From JAEUMD01 sp964559355 (GTDB lineage Bacteria; Pseudomonadota; Alphaproteobacteria; Rhizobiales; Hyphomicrobiaceae), in contig CAZLHQ010000099.1 in assembly GCA_964559355.1 (NCBI GenBank), positions 1 to 11,569 of the forward strand: 11,569 bases of DNA, in the 5' to 3' direction. Shown piece after piece: positions 1 through 7,437 of the stretch (the first letter of the stretch is position 1; the number at the start of each line of letters is the position of its first letter). The notes below the pieces were generated by a model that saw only the letters and a list, made by a program, of their open reading frames with translations, had not been told where the DNA came from and did not search any database. Made by a program: the position numbers and the translations under genes.

Positions 1-55
1 AGAGCAGCAGCCTTCCAAGCTGAATACGTGGGTTCGATTCCCATCACCCGCTCCA
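1..55 (+). tRNA. tRNA-Gly(TCC), 3' part only
   Basis: The window opens inside a tRNA. The anticodon loop CTTCCAA (anticodon TCC, glycine) is at about 12-18. The T-arm follows with GTGGG/TTCGATT/CCCAT, then the acceptor strand CACCCGC, discriminator T and an encoded CCA ending at 55. The D-arm and the 5' acceptor half lie before the window. In many proteobacteria a tRNA-Gly(TCC) lies just upstream of a tuf gene and secE-nusG. Here tuf does appear, but 11.4 kb downstream. I found no second copy of the tRNA 3' end in the window, so there is no direct evidence that it served as an integration site. Confidence 0.93.
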
Positions 56-79
56 TCCGACTACTTTTCGTGAAGTTCT

Positions 80-107
80 GCACGAGCTGGGGCGCACGAG
101 CTGGGGC
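80..107. repeat. 14-bp perfect tandem repeat, two copies
   Basis: The unit GCACGAGCTGGGGC occurs at 80-93 and again directly at 94-107, 25 bp after the tRNA-Gly CCA end. No function is recognised. It lies in the short non-coding gap between the tRNA and the regulator gene that converges on it, and probably reflects a replication-slippage duplication. Confidence 0.9.
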
Positions 108-162
108 GTTGCGGTGGCCGAACGGCCCGACGCTCCCGCGCCGTCTTGTGACGACGCCGTGG

Positions 163-837
163 TCACGCTGAGGCGGCGGCTTTTTCGATCGAAGCGAGGA
201 AGTCGCTGAAGCGCTCGCCTTGAATGGCGACGTGCGAAAACAGCCGCTGCGATGCCAACTCTGCGTCACCCTTCTCGATGGCCGCGACGATCGCCTCGTG
301 CTCCTGTTGCGAGGTGCGCATCCGGTGGCGCACGCGCAGCTGCAAACGTCGAAATGGCGCGAGCCGCTTATGCAAGGTGAGAGCCTCGTCAGCCAGAAAG
401 CGATTGCCGCTGGCCGCATAAATGGCGCGATGAAACCGCTCGTTCTCGTAATAGTAGGCGTCGGGATCGCCCGCTTCCAGCGCATCGCCGCACGCTTTCA
501 GCGTAGTGTTCAAGCGCTCGGCATCCTCCGGCAATAGCCGCCGCGCCGCCAGCCGCGCGCACAGCGCTTCCAGTTCCGCCATCACCTCGAACATCTCGAT
601 GACGCGCCGCGGATCGGGTGCACTGACGACGGCGCCGCGATGCGGGCGGATCTCGACGAAGCCTGCCTCCGCAAGCTGCCGCAGCGCCTCACGGATTGGC
701 GTGCGCGACACGCCGAAGCGCTCGGCCAGCGACATCTCGTCGAGACGGTCACCGGGCGCCAGCCGCGCCTCGACGATCTCGTCTTCGAGGATGTCGCGGA
801 TTGACGTCGGCTTTCCCTGAATAGCTTTCGATTTCAT
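163..837 (-). CDS. GntR/FCD-family regulator of malonate genes (MatR/GtrA-like)
   Basis: A 224-aa DNA-binding regulator of the FadR/FCD branch of the GntR family. Residues about 11-75 form the winged helix-turn-helix (SLAERFGVSRTPIREALRQL is the recognition region, followed by a wing with RPHRGAVV). Residues about 80-215 form the helical FCD ligand-binding domain. FCD metal or ligand positions appear as ERFH (His136), QQEH (His180) and FSHV (His202); residue 132, four before the first His, is Asn where Asp is often found. The gene is divergent from the TRAP-matA-matB operon, and the gap holds a perfect palindrome of the FCD-operator type. This is the arrangement known for MatR (Rhizobium leguminosarum) and GtrA (Sinorhizobium meliloti), so malonate or malonyl-CoA is the inferred ligand. 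Whether it represses or activates cannot be read from the sequence. The chosen ATG has AAGG only 2 bp upstream, so the start is somewhat uncertain. Confidence 0.9.
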   Translation of the reverse strand: MKSKAIQGKPTSIRDILEDEIVEARLAPGDRLDEMSLAERFGVSRTPIREALRQLAEAGFVEIRPHRGAVVSAPDPRRVIEMFEVMAELEALCARLAARRLLPEDAERLNTTLKACGDALEAGDPDAYYYENERFHRAIYAASGNRFLADEALTLHKRLAPFRRLQLRVRHRMRTSQQEHEAIVAAIEKGDAELASQRLFSHVAIQGERFSDFLASIEKAAASA

Positions 838-933
838 CGCCTTGCGGCCTGGTACCGAACTGGCGTGGTGATCGCGAAATCCGTCACGTTCCGCAGCGGG
901 CCTTGAACGGATTTCGAGATCAAGACGCTTGTG

Positions 934-952
934 AATGTATGCCTCATACGTT
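934..952. promoter_or_regulatory. possible additional regulator half-palindrome
   Basis: GTATG-CCT-CATAC (937-949) is an inverted repeat with 5-bp arms, flanked by AA (934-935) and TT (951-952), which also pair. It resembles the TGTAT/ATACA arms of the main palindrome at 997-1010 but has a 3-bp spacer, so it may be a weak auxiliary site or chance. Confidence 0.25.
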
Positions 953-974
953 GGAAGTTACCCGCATTTCACGA

Positions 975-1010
975 AATTGTATAGCGCTCACCAGCAAATT
1001 GTATACAATT
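975..1010. promoter_or_regulatory. operator of the divergent GntR/FCD regulator (palindrome plus half-site)
   Basis: AATTGTATACAATT at 997-1010 is a perfect 14-bp palindrome. A second copy of its left arm, AATTGTATA, lies at 975-983, with equivalent centres 22 bp apart, about two helical turns. The TTGTATACAA core fits operators bound by FCD-type GntR regulators and resembles the site I recall for MatR of Rhizobium leguminosarum. Its position between the regulator gene and dctP, 4 bp before a TTGACA box, fits control of the operon and probably autoregulation. I infer that the product of the regulator gene binds here. Confidence 0.72.
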
Positions 1011-1013
1011 AAC

Positions 1014-1042
1014 TTGACACCGCATACCCGACGTGATGTCCT
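1014..1042 (+). promoter_or_regulatory. candidate promoter of the malonate operon
   Basis: TTGACA at 1014-1019 is a perfect -35 hexamer lying 4 bp downstream of the palindromic operator. With a 17-bp spacer the -10 would be TGTCCT (1037-1042), a poor match, so only the -35 element is well supported. A repressor on the palindrome would overlap polymerase bound here. The resulting leader to the dctP start would be about 80 nt. Confidence 0.35.
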
Positions 1043-1128
1043 TGCAACGCGGAGGGGCGTCGGCTCACCGCAATTCCTCAATGAAGAAACGGCCGCATCT
1101 GAGTTCGGCCCACCTTGGAGAGAACGCC

Positions 1129-2148
1129 ATGCAAGCAAGTCGATCGATCGCGGGCCGGTGGGCCACCTCATTGGCGCTGTTTACAATCGCCACTTCGGTT
1201 GCAGCGACCGGCCTTTCCGCACAGACAGTGCTGAAGGCGTCGCATCAGTTCCCCGGCGGCAAGGGCGATCCGCGCGACGAAATGGTGCAGATTCTGGCGC
1301 GTGAGGTGAAAGCGGCCAACGTCGGTCTCGACATCCAGGTCTTCCCCGGTGCATCGCTGTTCAAGCCCAAGGAGCAGTGGGGCGCGCTGACCAAGGGGCA
1401 ACTCGATTTCGCGCTGTTCCCACTCGATTACGCCGCCGGTCGCCATCCACAGTTCTCCGCAACGCTGATGCCCGGCCTTGTCGGCAACCACGACCGAGCA
1501 GTGCGTCTCAACGCATCGCCGTTCATGGCCGACATCAAGAAAGTGATGGAAGATGCTGGCGCCATCGTAATCGCCGATAGCTGGCTGTCGGGCGCATTCG
1601 CATCCAAGAAGGGCTGCATCACCTCTCCCGACTCGGTGAAGGGACAAGTCTTTCGCGCGGCAGGTCCGGCCTTCGAGCAGATGCTGGCGGCAGCGGGCGC
1701 TTCAATCAGCTCGATGCCGTCGTCGGAAATCTACACGGCCATGCAATCGGGCGCTCTCGATGCGACCAACACATCGTCGGAAAGCTTCGTCTCTTACCGC
1801 TTGTTCGAGCAGGTGAAGTGTCTCACCGCACCGGGCGAGAATGCGCTGTGGTTCATGTACGAGCCGCTGCTGATGTCCAAGCAGGTGTTCGACAAGCTCA
1901 ACGATGCGCAGAAGAAGGCGGTTCTCGATGCCGGCAAGAAGGCGGAAACGTACTTCGTCGCCGAGGCGAAGAAGGGCGACGACAAGATGATCGAAGCCTT
2001 CAAGAAGGCGGGCGTCGAAGTCGTCGAAATGTCGAAGGCCGATTATGACGCGTGGCTGAAGGTTGCCGAGACGTCCGCCTACAAGAAGTTCAACGAGGGC
2101 GTCAAAGGCGGCGACGAGCTGATCAAGAAAGCCCTCGCGGTGAAATGA
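1129..2148 (+). CDS. TRAP transporter substrate-binding protein, DctP family (malonate-type)
   Basis: A 339-aa periplasmic solute receptor that delivers a carboxylate to the DctQM membrane unit. Residues 1-31 form a Sec signal peptide (MQASRSIAGRW, then a hydrophobic stretch, with cleavage near GLSA/QT). The mature part starts VLKASHQFPGG, typical of DctP. The family's ligand-binding Arg is in GQVFRAAGP (Arg176), followed by SSEIYTAMQSGALDA (199-212). The ATG at 1129 was chosen because GGAG (1117-1120) lies 8 bp upstream and the signal peptide then starts normally. In-frame starts at 1033 (GTG) and 1081 (ATG) would add residues without a ribosome binding site. The stop overlaps the dctQ start. 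Malonate specificity is inferred from cotranscription with matA and matB and corresponds to MatP of the matPQMAB type; the sequence alone does not prove the substrate. Confidence 0.93.
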   Translation: MQASRSIAGRWATSLALFTIATSVAATGLSAQTVLKASHQFPGGKGDPRDEMVQILAREVKAANVGLDIQVFPGASLFKPKEQWGALTKGQLDFALFPLDYAAGRHPQFSATLMPGLVGNHDRAVRLNASPFMADIKKVMEDAGAIVIADSWLSGAFASKKGCITSPDSVKGQVFRAAGPAFEQMLAAAGASISSMPSSEIYTAMQSGALDATNTSSESFVSYRLFEQVKCLTAPGENALWFMYEPLLMSKQVFDKLNDAQKKAVLDAGKKAETYFVAEAKKGDDKMIEAFKKAGVEVVEMSKADYDAWLKVAETSAYKKFNEGVKGGDELIKKALAVK

Positions 2149-2771
2149 TGGCCGGTTCCGACAATACGGCCGGCAAACCTGGGGCGGGCGGCGAAGCCGC
2201 CTCCCCCGATGCGGCCGTGATCGAAGCGCTGGCGAATGCGGGCGTTGAGATCGAAGGCGTCACACCAGCCATCCATGTGGCGACGCGCAGTCCCATTGTG
2301 CATGTCATCGAGGCAGTGACTTCAGCGTTCGGGTTCATAGCGGCGCTGTTGTTGATCTCGGCGACGGTCGTCGTCTGCCAGATGATTTTCGTCCGCTCGT
2401 TTCTCGGCTGGTCGACCATCTGGCAGACCGATTTCGTCGTCTATGCCGCGACGGCATCAATCTTCCTGGGCGCTGCCTACGTGCTGTCGCAGAAGGGGCA
2501 TGTCGGCGTCGATTTCGTCCAGTCCGGATTGAAAGGCGGGGTGCGCCATGCGGTCGATCGGTTTGCAATGGCTGCGGGTTTCCTGTTCTGCGCCGTGATG
2601 GCCTATGCGAGCTGGCACTATTTCCACGAGGCGCTGACCGCGGGCTGGCGAACGGAAACTGTGTGGGCCATTCCGCTGTGGATACCGACGCTGCCGTTGC
2701 CCTTGGGGTTCGGTCTGCTGTGTCTCCAGTACATTGCTGAATTCATCAAGTATGAGGGGAGTCTGCGATGA
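2145..2771 (+). CDS. TRAP transporter small membrane subunit, DctQ family
   Basis: A 208-aa small integral membrane subunit that joins the receptor DctP to the large permease DctM. Four hydrophobic segments lie at about 57-82, 95-116, 138-158 and 174-200. The family signature is visible as WQTDFVVYAATASIFLGAAY followed by GHVGVD (93-123). The first about 50 residues are a hydrophilic, Gly/Ala/Glu-rich extension, longer than is usual for DctQ. The start is one of two adjacent ATGs (2145 or 2148), overlapping the dctP TGA stop, which suggests translational coupling. No strong Shine-Dalgarno is seen. Its stop overlaps the dctM start as ATGA. Together with dctP and dctM it makes a complete system, inferred to import malonate. 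Confidence 0.92.
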   Translation: MMAGSDNTAGKPGAGGEAASPDAAVIEALANAGVEIEGVTPAIHVATRSPIVHVIEAVTSAFGFIAALLLISATVVVCQMIFVRSFLGWSTIWQTDFVVYAATASIFLGAAYVLSQKGHVGVDFVQSGLKGGVRHAVDRFAMAAGFLFCAVMAYASWHYFHEALTAGWRTETVWAIPLWIPTLPLPLGFGLLCLQYIAEFIKYEGSLR

Positions 2772-4084
2772 CACCGGTTGTTTCGGGCTCGCTTCTGATG
2801 CTGACTCTGGTGGTCCTGCTCGCCACTGGTATGCCGATTGCGTTCGCGCTGGGTCTTGCGGCGCTGGGCGGACTGCTCCTCGCCAAGGGGCCGGGCGTCA
2901 CCGACGTTTTGGCTGAAACGATCTTCGGCGGCATTGCGAACCTTGCCTACGTGTCCATCCCGATGTTCGTGCTGATGGGCGCGGCAGTGGCGGCGACACC
3001 TGCCGGGCGCGATCTCTACGCGGCGCTCGATCGCTGGCTCGGGCGCGTGCCGGGCGGGCTGGTGCTTTCCAACATCGGCGCATGCGCGGTGTTTGCGGGC
3101 ATGACGGGCTCTTCGCCCGCGACTTGCGCGGCGATCGGCAAAATGGGCATCCCCGAGATGATGAAGCGGGGCTATCCCTCTTCTGTTGCCACCGGTTCGA
3201 TTGCAGCCGGCGGCACGCTCGGCATCCTGATCCCGCCGTCGGTCACGATGATCGTGTACGGCATCGCGACGGAAACCTCGATTGGCCGGCTGTTCCTGGC
3301 TGGCGTCATGCCCGGCCTGATGCTGACGGTCATGTTCATGGCGTGGGCGCTCTATGATTGCTGGCGCAAGGGTTATCGCTTCGATGATACCGGCCAGCGT
3401 TTCTCCTTCGTCGAGAAGCTCGCGACGCTGCCCCGCGTGCTGCCCTTCATCATCATCATCGTCGGCACGCTCTATGTGCTCTACGGCGGCATTGCGACGC
3501 CATCGGAGGCGGCCGGCGCTGGCGCACTCATCACGCTCGTCACGGTGACGCTCATCTACCGGCTGTTCACGCTGAAGCCTCACGTCAGCATTTTCCAGTC
3601 AACGATGAAGGAGAGCGTCATGATCATGATGATCATGGCGGCGGCCGAGCTGTTCGCCTTCGCGTTGTCGTCGCTTTTCATCACGCAGACCGTTGCGCAG
3701 ACGATCGCGGGCCTTGGCGTCAATAAGTGGGTTCTGCTCGGCATCGTCAACGTTTTCCTGCTGGTGTCTGGCATGTTCCTGCCACCGGTCGCCATCATCG
3801 TGATGGCCGCGCCGTTGCTGTTCCCGATCATCACGCAGGCAGGTTTTGATCCCTACTGGTTCGCGGTCATCCTGACCATCAACATGGAGATAGGGCTTAT
3901 CACGCCTCCGGTTGGCTTGAACCTGTTCGTCATCAACGCCATCGCGCCGACAGTACCGACGCGAGAGGTGCTGTGGGGGTCGCTGCCCTACGTTCTGGTG
4001 ATGCTGCTCGGCATCGTGATCATGTGCTTCTTCCCTCAAATTGCGACGTGGCTTCCCGACTACGTTATGGGGCCGATCAAGTAA
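2768..4084 (+). CDS. TRAP transporter large permease subunit, DctM family
   Basis: A 438-aa polytopic membrane protein of normal DctM length with about a dozen hydrophobic segments. It is the ion-driven transport channel of the TRAP system. Conserved DctM blocks are present: GMTGSSPATCAAIGKMGIP (111-129), then MMKRGYPSSVATGSIAAGGT and LGILIPPSVTMIVYGIATET (131-170), SIGRLFLAGVMPG (171-183), and near the C-terminus EIGLITPPVGLNLFVINA (about 373-390). It starts within the dctQ stop (ATGA, 2768-2771) and ends 100 bp before the preferred matA start. Transport is expected to be driven by a sodium or proton gradient, as in other TRAP systems. Malonate as substrate is inferred from the two malonyl-CoA enzymes encoded next in the operon. 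Confidence 0.94.
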   Translation: MTPVVSGSLLMLTLVVLLATGMPIAFALGLAALGGLLLAKGPGVTDVLAETIFGGIANLAYVSIPMFVLMGAAVAATPAGRDLYAALDRWLGRVPGGLVLSNIGACAVFAGMTGSSPATCAAIGKMGIPEMMKRGYPSSVATGSIAAGGTLGILIPPSVTMIVYGIATETSIGRLFLAGVMPGLMLTVMFMAWALYDCWRKGYRFDDTGQRFSFVEKLATLPRVLPFIIIIVGTLYVLYGGIATPSEAAGAGALITLVTVTLIYRLFTLKPHVSIFQSTMKESVMIMMIMAAAELFAFALSSLFITQTVAQTIAGLGVNKWVLLGIVNVFLLVSGMFLPPVAIIVMAAPLLFPIITQAGFDPYWFAVILTINMEIGLITPPVGLNLFVINAIAPTVPTREVLWGSLPYVLVMLLGIVIMCFFPQIATWLPDYVMGPIK

Positions 4085-4184
4085 TCCAATCGCTGGGACG
4101 ACGACGATGACGAATACAGCGGGACCGCCAGACCCTAATGGTCCCCAACGAAATCTGGGTCATACCGGTGAAGGGTCCTCGCAC

Positions 4185-5687
4185 ATGAGCCCGACAACAG
4201 CGCTTGCGCTGGCGACAACGCCAGCGCCTGCAAAGTCCGCCCAGACGGCGTGGAGCGCACGGCAATGGATCGAGCATTTGCGATTTGCTGTCGGGCTCGG
4301 CACTGCGCCGGTCAGCGGGACCGGAAAAGAGGTGGGGCTTGCCGAGCGCGTGCGCCTGCTCGCCGATGCCCTGCTGTCGGAGCGTGGTGAGGTGCTTGGG
4401 ACTGTGATTGCTCACGATCTCAACCACATCATCCGTTCGGCAAAGCCGCACGAGCTGCTCGAATTCCTCAATCTTGTTTCGCAGCGCTATGGGCCCGACG
4501 AAGCACGACTGGCCAACGCGGTCGACAAGTGGCGCGCCGCGCCGTCGCAAAGCACGCTCGCTGAATTGACTGCGGCAGTGGAGCCGCCGCGTCAGGAGCT
4601 TTTCCGCAGGCTCAATATGGCGCCGGGCGGAACCGCAACCCTGGTTGGCCTGAGGGATTTGTTGCTGAAGAACCTTAGCGCCAACCCGCAGTTCGCCCCC
4701 GTCGACGACGATCTGAAGCACCTGTTCGCGTCGTGGTTCAACCGCGGCTTCCTGACCTTGCGGCGCATTGATTGGAATACTCCGGCATCGATTCTGGAAA
4801 AGCTCATCGCCTATGAAGCCGTGCATGCGATCGCCGGCTGGGACGATCTGCGCCGGCGACTGGCCGCGGATCGGCGCTGCTTTGCATTCTTCCATCCCGC
4901 ACTGCCCGACGATCCGCTGATCTTCATCGAGGTGGCGCTGCTCGATCATCTGTCGCAGAAAATCGAGCCGATCATTCGCGCTCCGATGGTGGCGGAGCAG
5001 GATTTCGCGAAAGTGGCCGCACCGACGACCGCGGTCTTCTATTCGATATCGAACTGCCAGCCGGGATTGCGCGGAGTTTCGTTCGGCAATTTCCTGATCA
5101 AGCAGGTGGCAGCCGATCTGGCGCGCGAATTGCCGTCGCTGACGACCTTCTCGACGTTATCGCCGATACCTTCACTGCGCGCCTGGATCAACGATCCTGC
5201 GACGCCGCTCGACCAGCATGTGGCGCCGAACGTCGCGCAGCTGGTTTTGTCGGCAACGCATGCTCCAAGCCTTGCTCAAGGCATCGAGCGGCTCGCAGCC
5301 ACGGCAGAGGTGCAGGGCTTTGCCAACGCGACGCTTCTCAAAGACGTTCTGTTGCGGCTGGGAGCGCGCTATGTGGCGGGAGCCGGCCTCGACCGCGGCC
5401 CGCGCGATCCGGTTGCACGCTTTCATCTGGGCAACGGCGCACGCGTCGAGCACGTCAACTGGATGGCCGACATGTCGGCGAAGGGATTGCGAGAATCCTA
5501 CGGTTTGATGGTCAACTATCGCTACGATCTGGAAACGATCGAAGCCAACCACGAGGCATTTGCAAACCGCCGTCCGATTGCGACATCGGAGGCAGTTGCA
5601 GAGCTTATCGGCCAAGTAGCGCCTGCAAGCCGCGCTCGGACGCTGCTGGGGCAAGTCGATGCCGCCATAGGAAGACGGGGATCTTGA
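4185..5687 (+). CDS. matA: malonyl-CoA decarboxylase
   Basis: A cytoplasmic enzyme converting malonyl-CoA to acetyl-CoA and CO2. From this start the protein has 500 residues. An N-terminal helical part contains ALLSERGEVLGT. The catalytic acetyltransferase-like part contains VFYSISNCQPGLRGVSFGNF, then TFSTLSPIPSLRAWI (serines 323 and 326; this motif holds the catalytic Ser of the family), then RFHLGNGA with His414, the likely partner of the Ser/His pair, and NWMADMSAKGL and MVNYRY. The ATG at 4185 has GAAGGG 9 bp upstream. An in-frame ATG at 4107, nearer the dctM stop, would add 26 residues of low-complexity sequence with mixed third-position bases and a weaker GGGA, so I consider it less likely. 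A 9-bp hairpin lies just after the chosen start. Next to matB it forms the core of malonate catabolism. Confidence 0.93.
   Translation: MSPTTALALATTPAPAKSAQTAWSARQWIEHLRFAVGLGTAPVSGTGKEVGLAERVRLLADALLSERGEVLGTVIAHDLNHIIRSAKPHELLEFLNLVSQRYGPDEARLANAVDKWRAAPSQSTLAELTAAVEPPRQELFRRLNMAPGGTATLVGLRDLLLKNLSANPQFAPVDDDLKHLFASWFNRGFLTLRRIDWNTPASILEKLIAYEAVHAIAGWDDLRRRLAADRRCFAFFHPALPDDPLIFIEVALLDHLSQKIEPIIRAPMVAEQDFAKVAAPTTAVFYSISNCQPGLRGVSFGNFLIKQVAADLARELPSLTTFSTLSPIPSLRAWINDPATPLDQHVAPNVAQLVLSATHAPSLAQGIERLAATAEVQGFANATLLKDVLLRLGARYVAGAGLDRGPRDPVARFHLGNGARVEHVNWMADMSAKGLRESYGLMVNYRYDLETIEANHEAFANRRPIATSEAVAELIGQVAPASRARTLLGQVDAAIGRRGS
4206..4227 (+). other. GC-rich hairpin at the 5' end of matA
   Basis: GCGCTGGCG (4206-4214), loop ACAA, CGCCAGCGC (4219-4227) is a perfect 9-bp stem with a 4-nt loop. 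It begins 21 nt after the matA start codon at 4185 and has no following T-run, so it is not a classical terminator. In mRNA it could slow ribosomes or protect the matAB segment from decay. It may equally be a chance product of Ala-rich GC-rich codons. Confidence 0.45.
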
Positions 5688-5770
5688 GCCCAAACTGAGT
5701 GCATGAGACCGCCCGGCATTTTGAACCGCACATAGGGCGAGCCGCAGTCGTGATCGAACGGAATTGAGCC

Positions 5771-7312
5771 ATGAACGCCAATCTCTACCAGCAAATTTGG
5801 TCCAACAACGCAGCCGCCGATGCCATCTTCGCGCATCTGCCGGGGGGGCGGACCTACACCTATCGCGACGTGGCCGAGGTGTCGGCGCGGTTCGCCAACG
5901 CATTGCGCGAGCTAGGTGTGGTGCCGGGCGACCGAGTTGCGGTGCAAGTGGAAAAGAGCATCGAGGCGCTGATGCTCTATCTCGGCACGGTTCGCGCCGG
6001 CGCCGTGTTCCTGCCGCTCAACACCGCCTACACCGCCGCAGAGATCGATTATTTCCTGGGTGATGCGGAACCGCGCGTGTTCGTTTGCGATCCGGCGCGT
6101 GCCAGCGAGATGGCGCCGATCGCGGCAAAGACCGGGGCAAAGCTCGAAACACTTGGTGTGTGGTCACCCGGTGCGCAATCGGCGGGAACCCTTTCCGATC
6201 GCGCGCTTGCGGCAGCGACGACATTCGAGACCGTGGCGCGCAGCCAGGATGATCTGGCCGCGATTCTCTACACATCGGGCACGACGGGCCGATCCAAGGG
6301 AGCCATGCTGACCCATGAAAACCTCGTCTCCAATGCGCACGCCCTGATCGAAACGTGGCGGTTCACGAGCAGTGACGTGCTGCTGCATGCGCTGCCGATT
6401 TTCCACACGCATGGCCTGTTCGTTGCGACCAACGTGATGCTTGTTTCGGGTGGGTCCATGCATTTCCTGCCCAAGTTCGATCTGGACGTCGTCTTCAAGG
6501 TTCTGCCGAACGTCACGACGATGATGGGCGTGCCGACCTTCTATACGCGCATGCTGCAAGATCCCCGGCTGACCGTGGATGCAACCAAGCACATACGCGT
6601 GTTCATCTCGGGATCAGCACCACTGCTTGCCGAAACACATCGTGAATGGAAAGCCCGCACAGGGCACGCCATTCTCGAACGATACGGTATGACCGAGACC
6701 AACATGCTGACCTCCAATCCCTACAGCGGCGAGCGCGTGGCGGGATCGGTTGGATTGCCGCTACCGGGCGTCAGCGTCCGCATTGCCGATCCCGAGAGCG
6801 GCGCACCGATCGCGACCGGTGAAGTCGGCATGATCGAAGTACGCGGCCCCAATGTCTTCAAGGGCTATTGGCGGATGCCGGAGAAGACGGCGTCCGAGTT
6901 CCGGCCGGACGGCTATTTCATCACCGGCGATCTCGGCAAGATCGACGCCAACGGCTACGTCAGCATCGTCGGTCGCGGCAAGGATCTCGTGATCACCGGC
7001 GGCTACAACGTCTATCCCAAGGAAGTCGAGGCGGAGATCGACGAAATCGAGGGCGTCGTCGAAAGTGCTGTAATCGGCGTGCCGCATCCCGATTTCGGCG
7101 AGGCGGTCGCAGCGGTTGTCGTTACGGATGGCAGATCGACGCTCGACGAGAAGACGGTCATCAAGCGGCTGGAGGGACGCCTGGCCAAGTTCAAGTGTCC
7201 CAAGCGTGTGATCTTCGTCGCGGCACTGCCACGCAACACGATGAGCAAGGTACTCAAGAACGAGTTGCGGGAAACCCATCGCAATCTGTTCGCGCGCCAG
7301 CAGGCGAGCTGA
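5771..7312 (+). CDS. matB: malonyl-CoA synthetase (malonate--CoA ligase)
   Basis: A 513-aa cytoplasmic enzyme of the ANL adenylate-forming superfamily. It activates malonate with ATP and CoA to malonyl-CoA, the substrate of MatA. The phosphate-binding loop YTSGTTGRSKG is at 167-177. ERYGMTETN, followed by NPYSGERVAGSVGLPLPG, matches the MatB-type version of the substrate and adenine region. The hinge block is GYFITGDLGKIDANG, then GRGKDLVITGGYNVYPKEVE. The C-terminal catalytic lysine is in NTMSKVLKN (Lys493). Length fits MatB, which is usually just over 500 aa. The ATG lies 83 bp after the matA stop, with only a weak CGGA 8 bp upstream, so expression may depend on readthrough from matA. The ANL family is broad; malonate specificity rests on the NPY/GER motif and on the matA neighbour. 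Confidence 0.93.
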   Translation: MNANLYQQIWSNNAAADAIFAHLPGGRTYTYRDVAEVSARFANALRELGVVPGDRVAVQVEKSIEALMLYLGTVRAGAVFLPLNTAYTAAEIDYFLGDAEPRVFVCDPARASEMAPIAAKTGAKLETLGVWSPGAQSAGTLSDRALAAATTFETVARSQDDLAAILYTSGTTGRSKGAMLTHENLVSNAHALIETWRFTSSDVLLHALPIFHTHGLFVATNVMLVSGGSMHFLPKFDLDVVFKVLPNVTTMMGVPTFYTRMLQDPRLTVDATKHIRVFISGSAPLLAETHREWKARTGHAILERYGMTETNMLTSNPYSGERVAGSVGLPLPGVSVRIADPESGAPIATGEVGMIEVRGPNVFKGYWRMPEKTASEFRPDGYFITGDLGKIDANGYVSIVGRGKDLVITGGYNVYPKEVEAEIDEIEGVVESAVIGVPHPDFGEAVAAVVVTDGRSTLDEKTVIKRLEGRLAKFKCPKRVIFVAALPRNTMSKVLKNELRETHRNLFARQQAS

Positions 7313-7437
7313 AGTTCGGCGCGGGCGAGGAGAGCGGGTGTCGTCTCAAGTCCCCGCGCACAGCACTCGTCGGGTCGGCGAGTTCACTATGAGCCCGCCT
7401 CATGGGGCGCAGTGTCGGTCGGTCAGACGCTTAGTGA

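Noticed and set aside
117..127. Terminator of the GntR gene at GGCCGAACGGCC (116-127)
   Set aside because: The stem is only 5 bp with no T-run in the minus direction.
1033..1128. Extended N-terminus of DctP (GTG 1033 or ATG 1081)
   Set aside because: Neither start has a Shine-Dalgarno and both would bury the signal peptide behind 16 to 32 extra residues; ATG 1129 has GGAG at good spacing.
2618..3583. 321-aa open frame on the minus strand opposite dctQ/dctM
   Set aside because: It is Arg/His/Glu-rich with no recognisable domain and lies antisense to two well-conserved TRAP genes; long antisense frames are expected at this GC content.
4077..4949. 290-aa open frame on the minus strand opposite matA
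   Set aside because: It is opposite the conserved malonyl-CoA decarboxylase, has low-complexity Arg/Gln-rich composition, no family match and no ribosome binding site context.
7313..7437. Terminator between the convergent matB and amidoligase genes
   Set aside because: The only inverted repeat, GCGCGGG (7319) with CCCGCGC (7353), has a 27-nt loop and no T-run, so it does not qualify as an intrinsic terminator; termination here cannot be assigned.
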